This document shows positions 8,229 through 17,269 of a DNA stretch of 64,000 nt, piece by piece. Position numbers and translations under genes: made by a program. This stretch comes from Desulfobotulus mexicanus (lineage in GTDB: Bacteria; Desulfobacterota; Desulfobacteria; Desulfobacterales; ASO4-4), in NCBI RefSeq assembly GCF_006175995.1, contig NZ_VDMB01000018.1, forward strand, positions 1 to 64,000, read 5' to 3'. A model generated the notes under the pieces. That model searched no databases, was not told the origin of the DNA, and saw only the letters and a program-made list of their open reading frames with translations. The first letter of the stretch is position 1. Each line of letters begins with the position of its first letter.

Positions 8229-8270
8229 AAAGAGGGGGGACAGGCCTGGATGGCTGTCCTCTCCCTCTTT
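8229..8270 (-). terminator. Intrinsic terminator of the cold-shock gene
   Basis: Read on the minus strand, AAAGAGGG (8270-8263) pairs with CCCTCTTT (8236-8229), and inside it GGACAG pairs with CTGTCC. A run of seven T follows. It lies 23 bases after the stop codon at 8293. Confidence 0.85.
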
Positions 8271-8292
8271 GTTGGAAGATTTTTTAGATTGT

Positions 8293-8499
8293 TCAGACCT
8301 TGGAAACGTTTTTGGCGGCAGCCCCCCGGTCATTCTGTTCAATCTCAAAGTCTACACGTTCACCCTCTGCCAGGGTCCGGAAGCCCTGCATCATAATGGA
8401 AGAATGATGTACAAAAATGTCTCCTCCGGTGTCCTTTTCGATAAACCCATAACCCTTTTTGTCGCTGAACCACTTGACGGTACCTTCAGACTTTTCCAA
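8293..8499 (-). CDS. Cold-shock protein (CspA family)
   Basis: 68-residue single cold-shock domain: [15 protein letters not shown] holds RNP1 (KGYGFI) and DIFVHHSSI holds RNP2; [21 protein letters not shown] completes the beta barrel. It binds single-stranded nucleic acid, as an RNA chaperone. The frame could start at GTG 8520, but AAAGGAGG would then be inside the gene. That sequence is placed 7 bases before TTG 8499, which gives the usual N-terminus M(L)[10 protein letters not shown], so TTG is preferred. Own terminator directly downstream; the ~100 bases upstream form a long 5' region, common for cold-shock genes, but I could not identify a specific element. Confidence 0.9.
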   Translation of the reverse strand: MEKSEGTVKWFSDKKGYGFIEKDTGGDIFVHHSSIMMQGFRTLAEGERVDFEIEQNDRGAAAKNVSKV

Positions 8500-8962
8500 A
8501 ACACTTCCTCCTTTGAACACGGTTGTGGCAGATAATATAAATATTTGACATTGCCTGCCGGCCTCATATCGGTTCGTCGTGGACGTTCCGTTTTATTTGC
8601 AAATGCCGTATGGAAAGGAAGTCCATGGAGAAAAATCTTAAAGTCTGTGTGCAGTTAAAGCCATGGATACCGTCTGTTGTGCTGAAGTGCTGGATTGTTG
8701 TCTTCCCGGGCATTATACCTTCAGAAAAAGCATGTCTGATGATCCAGAATGTATGTGAAACTCAAATTTTTTTAAAGCTGTACTTTTTCTGAAATATTAT
8801 AAGTTCAATTTTTTTACCATGCAACGCACCAGAAATGCAAGGACTTCTCAGGTATTTTTATAGTTTTTTAAAACTAAAACAGATGGAACAGGCAAGGCTG
8901 TCTGTGTTCTTTTATGTTGTGCAGCAATGCCTGTACCTTGTTATTTCTGATGTAGTCAGTCT
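8500..8962. other. Intergenic upstream of the cold-shock gene
   Basis: About 460 AT-rich bases. The first ~100 hold the ribosome binding site, 5' untranslated region and presumably the promoter of the cold-shock gene. No gene is seen in the rest; the short plus-strand frame at 8610-8792 has no recognisable protein character. Confidence 0.45.
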
Positions 8963-10336
8963 TTATGCACTTTTTGACTGAAGCGCAGCGGAGACGGCAT
9001 GGACCTGTTTTTCCATCTCCTCCCTTATGGAGTCTCTGGCTTCAGGGCTGTTTCCTTCAAAGCGCAGTACAAGGGCAGGCTGTGTGTTGGATGCCCGCAC
9101 AAGGCCCCAGCCTTCATCGAAGAGCACTCTTGCACCGTCTATATCAATCACCTTGTGGGTTTTTTGATAGTGGGCGGTGATGGCCCGGACAATGTCAAAC
9201 TTTATCTCATCTTCGCAGTCCACACGGATTTCAGGGGTGTTGAAGGTTTCAGGCACATCGGCCAGAAGGTCGTTGAGGCTTTTTTCCGTGGAGGAAAGGA
9301 TTTCCAGAAGCCTGCATGTGGCATAGATCGCATCATCGTAGCCATAATAACGATCTGCGAAGAACATGTGTCCGCTCATTTCCCCTGCAAGAACGGCACC
9401 GGTTTCCTTCATTTTCTGTTTGATCAGAGAGTGACCGGTACGCCACATGATGGGCTTGCCACCTTTTGCTGCAATGTCATCGTACAGGGTTTGGGAACAT
9501 TTGACTTCTGAAATGAAGGTGGCACCGGGGCTGGTTTTGATGATTTCCCTTGAAAAGAGAATCATGAGCTGATCTCCATGGAAAATACGGCCATCCGGCC
9601 CCACCACACCAATACGGTCCGCATCTCCGTCATAACCGATGCCCACATCTGCGCCCGTTTCCTTTACTGTACGGATAAGATCCGCAAGGTTTTCGGCAAT
9701 GGTGGGGTCGGCTTCATGGTTGGGGAAAGAACCGTCCATATCACAGAAAAGGGGGATGACCTCGCATTCCAGAGCTTTAAGGAGGGGTAGGGCCACCACT
9801 CCGCCTGTGCCATTGCCCGCATCCACAACAACCTTCATGGGCTTTTTGATCTGAATATCCGTCCGGATTCGTTCCAGATAAGCGGGGATGGGATCTTTGG
9901 CTGAAATTTCTCCCGGTGTATCTGCCACGGAAAAGGCTTTTTCTGTGGTGATTTTTCGGATGGTCTGCAATTCTTCACCAAAAAGGGAAGCTCCGGCCAT
10001 GGTGGTTTTAAAGCCATTGTATTCAGGAGGGTTATGGCTGGCTGTAACAATGATGCCCGCATCGGTTTTAAGGTGGTGGGTGGCAAAGTAAAGTACGGGT
10101 GTGGGGCAGATACCTATTTCCACCACATTTATACCTGTGGAAATAAGGCCCTCGACCAGAGCCTGCTGATAGGTATCGGAGGTGCTGCGGCAGTCCCGAC
10201 CCACTGCAATGGTTTTGCAGGCATGGGCGGTCATGTGGGTTCCCATGGCTCTGCCTATGTCTTTGACATCATCCACGTTGAAATCTTTTTCTGCAATGCC
10301 TCTGATATCGTATTCCCTGAAAATACCGGGGTTCAT
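8963..10336 (-). CDS. Phosphomannomutase/phosphoglucomutase (alpha-D-phosphohexomutase family)
   Basis: 457 residues, the normal length for the PMM/PGM (AlgC-like) group, which interconverts hexose 6- and 1-phosphates for surface polysaccharide, LPS and glycogen precursors. All four active-site regions are present. These are the phosphoserine loop TASHNPPEYNG, the metal-binding loop GYDGDADRIG, the sugar-binding GEMSGHMFF, and the phosphate-binding RASNTQPALVLRFEG. N-terminus IFREYDIRGI is typical. Start ATG 10336 with AAGGAG upstream. It is monocistronic here, with no sugar-nucleotide genes next to it. Confidence 0.9.
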   Translation of the reverse strand: MNPGIFREYDIRGIAEKDFNVDDVKDIGRAMGTHMTAHACKTIAVGRDCRSTSDTYQQALVEGLISTGINVVEIGICPTPVLYFATHHLKTDAGIIVTASHNPPEYNGFKTTMAGASLFGEELQTIRKITTEKAFSVADTPGEISAKDPIPAYLERIRTDIQIKKPMKVVVDAGNGTGGVVALPLLKALECEVIPLFCDMDGSFPNHEADPTIAENLADLIRTVKETGADVGIGYDGDADRIGVVGPDGRIFHGDQLMILFSREIIKTSPGATFISEVKCSQTLYDDIAAKGGKPIMWRTGHSLIKQKMKETGAVLAGEMSGHMFFADRYYGYDDAIYATCRLLEILSSTEKSLNDLLADVPETFNTPEIRVDCEDEIKFDIVRAITAHYQKTHKVIDIDGARVLFDEGWGLVRASNTQPALVLRFEGNSPEARDSIREEMEKQVHAVSAALQSKSA

Positions 10337-10856
10337 GTCTGCTCCTTATGTTTTTTTGAATGTGGAAATCCGTTATTCCTTATCTGCATTCTTTTGTAAC
10401 TGTTCAGCACATTTTTCTAGGAAATATTGTGCTTTAATTTCAAGGTCTTGGTTCCAGTAAGAGACAAGCTGGCTGTTTGTGAGTGACATTGCAATCGTTT
10501 CGGGTCAGAGCTTCGCAGGCCTGTGCGAAAGAAGCGGCAAACTGTCTGAGCCGCCACAAAGGCAGCGTGCTTAAGCTTGCCATGGTAATCAAAAAGCTTA
10601 TCCTGCCTGTGACGGCGAGTTTTTGCCGCTTCCGTGCAGGGCAAGAAGCTCTAAGAATAAGATTGCGTCACGAACAAATGGTCCGGTTGTCTATGCACCT
10701 GATTAAAGGTATTCGATTTACCAAAGGAAAATTGTGCTGATTAATTACCATTCTTTTTTATCTGTTTCCTGCAGACAGGGATGGGGAATCATTTTTATCT
10801 TTAAATAAGATATTTCTGTTGCTTTTTGCCTTTTCCCGTCAGAAAAATCAAGGGTT
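10337..10856. other. Intergenic with a palindromic dispersed repeat
   Basis: 520 bases with no supportable gene. The part nearest 10336 carries the promoter side of the hexomutase gene. The part from about 10,531 to 10,740 is a repeat element described separately. Confidence 0.5.
10531..10740 (+). repeat. Dispersed intergenic repeat, copy B (long form with palindrome)
   Basis: The first half is a long imperfect palindrome: GAAGCGGCAAACT at 10,531 is mirrored by GAGTTTTTGCCGCTTC ending near 10,632, with GCCGC/GGCG and AAGCTT elements nested inside. The second half (CAGGGCAAGAAGCTC, then GAATAAGATTGCGTCACG ... AAAATTGTGCTGA) matches copies A and C. CAGGGCAAGAAGCTC is shared exactly with copy C at 34,580. 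Confidence 0.7.
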
Positions 10857-12788
10857 TCAACTTTGGCTGTTTTCAGGGCGGATGATGGTACCCGTTTTTT
10901 TAGTGTCATAGCCTCCGAGCTTTTCAAGGGAGAGTTTAAATTCTTCCGAGGAAAGAATTTTTATCACAGCCTGTATCCGGGGTGTTTTTTCCAGTTCCGC
11001 AGGAAAGATAAGTTCATAGGTTTCAGGGGTAAGGGGCACAAAGTCAAGGCCTAAGGCTCCGGCAGCGGCGGCAATACCGAGTCCTGCATCGGCACTGCCC
11101 CCAAGAATTGCCGCAGCAACGGCCATGTGAGTGGTTTCCTCATTGTCATAGCCCCGGATGGTGTGGGTAGCAATACAGTTTTTCTGCAGTTCATAGTCCA
11201 GCAGAATGCGGGTGCCGGAGCCGGGCTGGCGGTTGATGAAGCGGATTTCAGTCCTTGTAAGATCCTGTACACCAAGGATTTCATGGGGGTTGCCCTTTGC
11301 CACAATAAAACCCTGAATTCGGACGGCAAGATGAAGGCGGCATACGGGAATATCCGGCAGTACCCGGCGGATGGCATTCTGGTTATAGCTGCCGTCTTCC
11401 GGGTCCAGCAGATGGGAGCCTGCCATGTGGCAGCTTCTGCTGCGGATGGCAAGGAGACCGCCCATGCTGCCCACGTGGCTGGATGAAAGGCGGATGCCCA
11501 TGGGTTTCAGTTCATTGGCAAGCAGATCCAGGGCATTGTCATGGCTGCCCGTTACAAGGAGGGTGTTGTGGATTTCTTCCAGGGGGCGCAGCAGTTCAGC
11601 CATGGCTTCGGAACCTGCGGCCATGCCTTCGCTGTGGGCGGGTATACGGAGGATGGCATCGGCCTCTGTGATGGAGGTGATGCATCCGGCTCCCCTGGGA
11701 AGGGGGGCAGCTATAGTGCGTCCGTATACTTCCGCCAGTCTTACCCGGACAAATTCTTCAAGGCCGAGTTTTGAGGGAATGGCCTTTGATAAAAAAACAG
11801 GACAGCTGGGTCTGGGTATATCCCTGCGGCCCAGAATGCTGCGGATCAGGGGTTTGACCAGCTCTTCAAAGGCAAGGATGGCGGATACGGGGTAGCCGGG
11901 AATTCCGAATACGGGTTTTCCTGCCACTTTGCCCAGCACCACTGGTTTACCCGGCATCATGGTGATGCCATGGAAAAGAATTTCACCGATCTCTTCTAAG
12001 GCGAGGCGGGTAAAATCATGGGAACCCGCCGAAGATCCGCCCACGGTGAGGATGATATCCACATCTTTCCGGCTGGCTGCATCCTGAATGAATTTTGCCA
12101 GAAGGTGAATCTCATCATTTATGGGGGGAGCCGTAATCCAGCGGCCTCCGCAGGCTTCGCTGAGTTTTCCCAGTACATGGCTGTTGGATTCAATGACCTC
12201 TCCGGGTTTAAGGAGGGCAGGATCCCGTTTGGCGTCAACCAGTTCTGAGCCGGTGGGCAGAATGAGAACTCCGGGTTCTGCCAGCACCGGAACCTGCCGC
12301 ACACCGGCCGAGAGCAGGGCACCGATGCAGTAGGGGGTGATCCCGTGGGTGGCGGGAAAGAGCATTTCCGTTGCCACAATGTCTTCTCCGATTTTTCTGA
12401 CATGCTGCCATGGGAAGACCGGAGCTTCAATGCGCAGCCCCGTTTTTTCCGGTGTGACCTTTTCGATCATGACAACGGCATCACAGCCTTCCTGCAGAAC
12501 CTGCCCCGTATTCACGGGAAAGGCATTTTTTTCTTCCTGAAGGAATACGGGACTCTGTTCCGAGGCATGGAAGGTTTCTTCTGCCCGGATGGCATATCCG
12601 TCCATGGCTGCCACATGAAAGGGAGGGGAGGAGACAGCAGCAAAAACAGCTTCCGCCAGCACCCGGCCTGTGGCCTCTGATGCATGAAGACTCTCATGTT
12701 TTTTTGTAATCTGGCCAAAGGTTTCAAGGGTAAGCTGTCTGGCCTGTTCCAAAGGAATCATGGAAAGGTAGATATTTCGCCGGGACAT
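10857..12788 (-). CDS. MoeA-like molybdopterin biosynthesis protein fused to a PBP-like domain
   Basis: 643 residues in two parts. Residues 1-~400 are a MoeA protein (molybdate insertion into adenylylated molybdopterin), with PPFHVAAMDGYAIRAE, NTGQVL, PTGSELVD, GGSSAGSHDFT and MMPGKPVVLGKVAGKPVFGIPGYP. Residues ~410-640 resemble the PBP_like domain (PF12727): LLVTGSHDNALDLLA, GSMGGLLAIR, FINRQPGSGTRILLD, THMAVAAAILGGSADAGLGI. That domain is related to ModA/LysR ligand pockets, so it may sense or hold molybdate, tungstate or the cofactor; this is inference. Start ATG 12788, AAGGAG 8 bases before, 25 bases after the stop of the stand-alone moeA, so the two are co-transcribed. Confidence 0.9.
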   Translation of the reverse strand: MSRRNIYLSMIPLEQARQLTLETFGQITKKHESLHASEATGRVLAEAVFAAVSSPPFHVAAMDGYAIRAEETFHASEQSPVFLQEEKNAFPVNTGQVLQEGCDAVVMIEKVTPEKTGLRIEAPVFPWQHVRKIGEDIVATEMLFPATHGITPYCIGALLSAGVRQVPVLAEPGVLILPTGSELVDAKRDPALLKPGEVIESNSHVLGKLSEACGGRWITAPPINDEIHLLAKFIQDAASRKDVDIILTVGGSSAGSHDFTRLALEEIGEILFHGITMMPGKPVVLGKVAGKPVFGIPGYPVSAILAFEELVKPLIRSILGRRDIPRPSCPVFLSKAIPSKLGLEEFVRVRLAEVYGRTIAAPLPRGAGCITSITEADAILRIPAHSEGMAAGSEAMAELLRPLEEIHNTLLVTGSHDNALDLLANELKPMGIRLSSSHVGSMGGLLAIRSRSCHMAGSHLLDPEDGSYNQNAIRRVLPDIPVCRLHLAVRIQGFIVAKGNPHEILGVQDLTRTEIRFINRQPGSGTRILLDYELQKNCIATHTIRGYDNEETTHMAVAAAILGGSADAGLGIAAAAGALGLDFVPLTPETYELIFPAELEKTPRIQAVIKILSSEEFKLSLEKLGGYDTKKTGTIIRPENSQS

Positions 12789-12813
12789 GATGGTGGCTCC
12801 TTGGGTGTGTGTC

Positions 12814-14046
12814 TTAAAGGGGATAAACGGTGACGGGGCTGTCCTTTAGCAGGCCTTCGGTATCTTTAGGGATACAGACAAGGCCTGAGGCTTCCACAAG
12901 GGTTCTTATCAGGCCTGCTTCACCGGGTACGGGTACAGCCACAGCCCCTTCGTTTCCTTCCTCAATGGCAACCCTTATATAATCCGCCCTGCCCATGACC
13001 GAAGCCATGTTGCGGGAGATGCGGGCGGAAAAGGGCCGTTCTTCCGGCCTCATTCCTTCTTCGCCGGTGATATGACGGATCAGGGGTTTGATTAGAATCT
13101 GAAAAATGACGGCAGCAGAGGCCGCATGTCCGGGAAGTCCCATGAGGGGTTTTTCTCCGCACCGGGCAATCAGGGTTGGCTTGCCCGGACGGACTGCCAG
13201 ACCATGGGCCAGAATTTCCGTATTCTCAAGTCTGGCAATGGCACGGGGGGCAAAGTCCAGGGTGCCGACGGAAGATCCCCCTGACACAAGCACCATATCC
13301 GCCCGGTTCAGGGCTTCAGAGAGGGCCTTGTACAGGGCCATTTCATCATCTGCTACAATGGGCATTTCCAGAGCAATGGCTCCCTGCTCTTCAGCCATGG
13401 CTGACAGGGTCCGGGTATTGATATCCCGGATTTCTCCGGGCTTAAGGGGGCTTTCCGGAGGCCTTATTTCATCGCCTGTGGACAAAATGGCAATGACAGG
13501 CTGTCTGTACACCACTATCTCTGTGATGCCCGCTCCCGCCAGAAATCCCAGATCCTGGGGACGGAGCCTTTTTCCATGGGGCAGAAGCCTTTGTCCCGGA
13601 CGGGCATCATCGCCCTGCCGGATTACATGGGTACCCGGTGCCACAGATCTGTGCACTTCCACAAGGCCTTCGTCTACGGGGCTTGTGTCTTCTATCATTA
13701 TTACAGAGTCCGTACCTTCCGGAAGCATGGCGCCTGTGGCAATGGCGGCGGCTTCTCCCGGCCCAATGCAAAAGTCCGGGGCTTCTCCCATTTTGACCCT
13801 GCCTCTGATGATAAAAAGGGGAGAAGCACTTTCAGAAGCACCAAAGCTGTCCTTTGCCCTTAGGGCGAATCCGTCTCTGGTGGAGCGGCTGAAGGGGGGG
13901 ACCGTTTCCTCTGAAAAGATATCTTCTGCGGCAATGCGGTGAAGACATCTGCATAGGGGAATTTTTTCTTTCTGCATCCGGGGAAAGCGGTGTATGAGCT
14001 TGAGGGCATCATCTAATGAAATAACGGAAAAGAAAGCATGGGTCAT
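12814..14046 (-). CDS. moeA: Molybdopterin molybdenumtransferase MoeA
   Basis: 410 residues, full-length MoeA. Marker segments: PPFSRSTRDGFALRA near residue 50 (domain III), GEAAAIATGAMLPEGTDSVIMIED, ILSTGDEI (MPT-binding domain), SGGSSVGTLDF and VRPGKPTLIARCGEKPLMGLPGHA, and a C-terminal beta-barrel. It inserts molybdate (or tungstate) into MPT-AMP. It is the first gene of an operon with the MoeA-PBP fusion. Two MoeA proteins are common in anaerobes that use both Mo- and W-enzymes; which metal each serves cannot be told from sequence. Start ATG 14046 with GGAGATCC upstream. Confidence 0.92.
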   Translation of the reverse strand: MTHAFFSVISLDDALKLIHRFPRMQKEKIPLCRCLHRIAAEDIFSEETVPPFSRSTRDGFALRAKDSFGASESASPLFIIRGRVKMGEAPDFCIGPGEAAAIATGAMLPEGTDSVIMIEDTSPVDEGLVEVHRSVAPGTHVIRQGDDARPGQRLLPHGKRLRPQDLGFLAGAGITEIVVYRQPVIAILSTGDEIRPPESPLKPGEIRDINTRTLSAMAEEQGAIALEMPIVADDEMALYKALSEALNRADMVLVSGGSSVGTLDFAPRAIARLENTEILAHGLAVRPGKPTLIARCGEKPLMGLPGHAASAAVIFQILIKPLIRHITGEEGMRPEERPFSARISRNMASVMGRADYIRVAIEEGNEGAVAVPVPGEAGLIRTLVEASGLVCIPKDTEGLLKDSPVTVYPL

Positions 14047-14391
14047 AAGGATCTCCGGAAAAGAGGGACATGGCAGTGCATATAAGGTGCTTTCGGGGGT
14101 GGATACCGGGATAAAGCATTTTTAATGCGGCAGGCACACCCTTATTTTTTTCTATACCCGGCAGCAAAAGTCAAGGTAAGTTCTGGGGAGCCTGTTAAGT
14201 TCGTCAGAAGCAGCTTACGCCCTGCTAAGGCGTCTTGTCATAGAGTAACTTGTTGCCATATTCAGAATCATTTTGAGCACAGACAGACAATGTGTTAATT
14301 TTTAAATATTTGAATTGAAAAAACTAAATGTAAGTTGTTCAGAAGAAGTTATGGTGTTTTAAATCATCTGTTTTTTTGAAAGGTCGGTTCC
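14047..14391. other. Divergent promoter region between moeA and the MFS gene
   Basis: 345 bases between genes transcribed away from each other, so promoters for both should be here. It contains a small stem (CGCCTTAGCAGGGCG read on the minus strand near 14,220-14,235). I could not fit a Moco riboswitch or a clear ModE-type palindrome. Confidence 0.5.
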
Positions 14392-15588
14392 ATGTCAGGT
14401 CCACAGTCCGCAGAACAGTCCCTTTTTTCCTTTGAATTTATCCTGTTAAGTTTCATTGCCTTTCTCGCCTTCTGCAACATCTCCATGTTTTACGGTTTCA
14501 ATGCCTATCTGGAACATGCGGGCGTGCCTGCGGTGTGGCGCGGGGTACTGATCAGTCTGGAGCCCTTTACGGCCTTTGCCCTGAGGCCCCTTGTCAGCAC
14601 TTTTATTTCTCCCCGTAACGGCATCAGAATCATGGGGTTGGGCTTGGTTATTCTGGCCCTTTCCCTTGGGGGATATGCCCTTGCTCAGGATATCCGCTAT
14701 CTGGTTCTGGTGAGAATCTGCCATGGTCTGGGTTTTGTGCTGCTGGTTTCCGCAGTGATTCATGTGCTGGTGCTTTTGATTCCCAAAAAAAGAAGCGGTC
14801 AGGGTTTTGGGGTGTTTACGGTCATGACCCTTCTTCCCTATGCCCTGCTGCCGCCTCTGATGGAAAGGCTTCTGCCCTGGGCGGGAAGTGAGGTGAGGAT
14901 TTACGTACTGGGTGCCCCCCTTTTTCTCGCAGCCCTCCTGCTTCTTCTTCCACTTTCTTCCCGTCTGAAGAAACGATGGGTGAGTCTGCCCGCTGAAGCC
15001 ATGAAAAAGCCGGGATTTCAGGATATGGTTGCAGGCCTGAAGCATCCCGGCGTTCTCCCCCTTCTCTGGGTGAACTTTCTGGTTTTTACGGCAAGCACCA
15101 TGGTCTTTTTTTACATGAAGGATCACCTTTTACGTCTGGGGGCTTCCAATCCGGGGCTTTTTTTCACCCTGACAACGGTGGCCACCCTTTTGGTGCGTAT
15201 TTTTTGCGGAAAATTTATGGACGGCATCAACCGGGCCTGGATGCTGCTTTCTTTTCTCTGTCTTCTGGCCTTCAGTCTCTGCTTTTTTTCCCTTTCCACA
15301 GTGCCTGCCCTGGTTTTGGGTCTTGCCCTTTTCTACGGCATGGTCATCGGCTTTCTCATGCCCCAGCTCAATGCCTTCATGTTTGACATCTCCCCTGTGC
15401 ATCTCAAAGGGATGAACAGCAATCTCATGCTTTTTGCCATGGACGGAGGCTTTTTCATGGGGCCGCTTCTGGCAGGAGTCCTCCTTGGAGCAGGCGTCTC
15501 CTATGCCGGTCTTTTTTCCCTTTTTGCCCTGCTTCCGGCCATGGGAATGTTCTGGATCTGGTCCATACGGCGGCTGGCGGCCCCATGA
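14392..15588 (+). CDS. Major facilitator superfamily transporter
   Basis: 398 residues with about 12 predicted membrane segments (for example FILLSFIAFLAFCNISMFYGF, IMGLGLVILALSLGGYALA, LLLVSAVIHVLVLLI, MLLSFLCLLAFSLCFF). The second segment ends in a small loop (FISPRNGIRIM) where MFS proteins carry the loop 2-3 motif; GRFCG-like basic residues recur after segment 8 (IFCGKFMDGINR). Substrate unknown. The gene stands alone on the plus strand between the moeA operon and the molybdenum hydroxylase operon; a role in molybdate or hydroxylase-substrate transport is only a guess from location. Convergent with the GNAT-like gene, 14 bases apart. Confidence 0.8.
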   Translation: MSGPQSAEQSLFSFEFILLSFIAFLAFCNISMFYGFNAYLEHAGVPAVWRGVLISLEPFTAFALRPLVSTFISPRNGIRIMGLGLVILALSLGGYALAQDIRYLVLVRICHGLGFVLLVSAVIHVLVLLIPKKRSGQGFGVFTVMTLLPYALLPPLMERLLPWAGSEVRIYVLGAPLFLAALLLLLPLSSRLKKRWVSLPAEAMKKPGFQDMVAGLKHPGVLPLLWVNFLVFTASTMVFFYMKDHLLRLGASNPGLFFTLTTVATLLVRIFCGKFMDGINRAWMLLSFLCLLAFSLCFFSLSTVPALVLGLALFYGMVIGFLMPQLNAFMFDISPVHLKGMNSNLMLFAMDGGFFMGPLLAGVLLGAGVSYAGLFSLFALLPAMGMFWIWSIRRLAAP

Positions 15589-15602
15589 AAGTCAGGACAA
15601 TC

Positions 15603-16589
15603 TCAGCTCCTGCGGGTGGCCTCCCTGTCCTTTAAGAGGGCAGCCAGAATATTTTCCGCCCGTTCTCCATACAGCTTTATGCCTTCAATGTTGGGTTCAT
15701 GGAGAAGTTTCTGCATGAGAATGCCGTCTTCTCCGTACCAGCAGGGCAGGGCACCGCCAAGGAAATAGGCCTGATGGCGAAGAATCTCTAAGGCTGGAAC
15801 CACCTCCGGCCTGCTGAGATCCAAAAAGACCTGAATCACGGTGCAGCCCTGATCCACAGCCTCTTTTTCCTTTTTTTTCAGGATATCCCCGAAATCTCCG
15901 CCCAGCTCAAGGAAGGTGAAACGGGCAATACCTGCGGATGCATAGATGCTTTCCGTGACCCTGCTTTTTGTATCCGTCAGGGGAGAAGATGTCGCAACAA
16001 AATCCCTTGAAAGAGTGAGGCCTTCATAGAAAGAGGGCAGGATGTCGGTATAGGCGGGATGGAGATGCACCCTGCGGTGTTCGTTATCCTTTATTTTAAA
16101 GCCGATCAGGGCCGAAACCCTTCCGGAACTGCTTTTTTCCTTGTCATAGGCATCTGCCGGCATGAGATCAATTTCTATGCCTGTGGAGATATAGCCCAGA
16201 CGGATTCCCGCTTTATGCGTAAAAACATGGTTGCAGACCCCTTCTCCCCAGAGATTGTGCAGCCCCTTTTCCGGATAGATCCTGCTGTGGGCAAGGCCCA
16301 TGGTTTTTCCCAGAATATCCTGATTGCGAAGCTCTTTCAGGACAATGCCCTGTCCCTCTTCGTAGAGATCTCTGTTGGGCGGGCCGGAGCGGTAAACGGC
16401 TGTCTGCCCCACCACCCGGCCATCAAGGATGGCCAGCACCCGAAAAAAATCCCCGGCTTCCTGGGCTGCAAAAATCGCTTCGGCATCATAAACACTGGCA
16501 ACGGGGTAATGGTCGCCATACACGGCCCGGTAAAGCTCCACAACACCGGGGGCATCATCTTTTTGCATGAGACGAATCTGAAGATCCAT
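15603..16589 (-). CDS. GNAT-like acetyltransferase-fold protein
   Basis: 328 residues. The N-terminal ~150 residues look like a GNAT domain (IRLMQKDDAPGVVELYRAVYG, ILDGRVVGQTAVYRS, then a turn at RIYPEKGLHNLWGEG). The C-terminal part ends with a motif (VIQVFLDLSRPEVVPALEIL ... GGALPCWYGEDGILMQKL) that is also recognisable at the end of the HATPase-GNAT protein at 26,063-27,352. Start: ATG 16604 is possible, but AAAGGA sits 6 bases before ATG 16589, which is preferred. Last gene of the molybdenum hydroxylase operon. The acceptor substrate is unknown. Confidence 0.65.
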   Translation of the reverse strand: MDLQIRLMQKDDAPGVVELYRAVYGDHYPVASVYDAEAIFAAQEAGDFFRVLAILDGRVVGQTAVYRSGPPNRDLYEEGQGIVLKELRNQDILGKTMGLAHSRIYPEKGLHNLWGEGVCNHVFTHKAGIRLGYISTGIEIDLMPADAYDKEKSSSGRVSALIGFKIKDNEHRRVHLHPAYTDILPSFYEGLTLSRDFVATSSPLTDTKSRVTESIYASAGIARFTFLELGGDFGDILKKKEKEAVDQGCTVIQVFLDLSRPEVVPALEILRHQAYFLGGALPCWYGEDGILMQKLLHEPNIEGIKLYGERAENILAALLKDREATRRS

Positions 16590-16600
16590 GTTTTTTCCTT

Positions 16601-17269
16601 TCATGGAGTGGGGGATGGATGGGCGGATCTGCCGGAGGGTGGACAGGGGGAGCCGGAAAGTCTCTCTAGAAGGCAGAGGCTCTGGTAGGCTTCCGGTGTA
16701 TCCATATCCTTTAGAATACCCGCATCCGGGCAGGGGATTTCAAGGGCATCGCTTGTTTCAAGAAATTTTCTGAGCCCGCCTTCGCCGGAAAAGGCAAGAA
16801 GGCCGGGGACCAGTTCCGCACGGAGCAGGGGCGGGTGGCCCCTTTCTCCCTGAAAAACGGGGATGAAGGTTTTTTTGTGGGGATGGGTTTCCATGGCATG
16901 CATCAGCGCCAGCAGGGTGGGGCAGGACACTAAGGGAATATCCACGGGATGGACAAAAAAGGCCTGCGTTTCCGGAGAAAGGGTTTCAAGACCCCTTTGC
17001 ACCGAAGAAAACATCCCCCTTTCCGCTGCGGGATTGGGCAGGATGCGGGCTTCAAGGCTCAGCACCTGCAAGGCAGGGGTATTGTCTCCGCTTATCACGG
17101 TGATGGCATGGATATCTGCCTTTTTGTAGAGGCCAATGAGATGTTCCACGACAGTCCGGTTTCCGAAGGGAAGCCCTGCCTTGTCTTGGCCCATGCGGCT
17201 GGATTTTCCTGCGGCAAGGATAAGAACCGCACAGTCTCTTTTGGGATGGGGGCGGGTATTTTTCCTCAC
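16601..17269 (-). CDS. MocA/MobA-like nucleotidyltransferase for the molybdenum cofactor
   Basis: 222 residues. The N-terminus AVLILAAGKSSRMGQDKAGL is the nucleotide-binding signature of the MobA/MocA family (LAAGxSxRMGxxK). HPVDIPLVS is the metal-binding DxP segment and GERGHPPLL is the family's RGHP motif. MocA adds CMP to Mo-molybdopterin to form MCD, the cofactor of the xanthine dehydrogenase/CO dehydrogenase family, which fits its operon. It starts at GTG 17269, overlapping the XdhC-like stop by four bases (GTGA). The tail is proline/serine-rich (SGSPCPPSGRSAHPSPTP). Confidence 0.82.
   Translation of the reverse strand: MRKNTRPHPKRDCAVLILAAGKSSRMGQDKAGLPFGNRTVVEHLIGLYKKADIHAITVISGDNTPALQVLSLEARILPNPAAERGMFSSVQRGLETLSPETQAFFVHPVDIPLVSCPTLLALMHAMETHPHKKTFIPVFQGERGHPPLLRAELVPGLLAFSGEGGLRKFLETSDALEIPCPDAGILKDMDTPEAYQSLCLLERLSGSPCPPSGRSAHPSPTP

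Noticed and set aside
8003-8287. Small plus-strand frame between the helicase and the cold-shock gene
   Set aside because: It overlaps the cold-shock terminator and has no ribosome binding site or family resemblance.
14047-14391. Possible molybdenum-cofactor riboswitch before moeA
   Set aside because: One short stem is visible, but I could not fit the conserved layout of the known element. A covariance-model search would decide.
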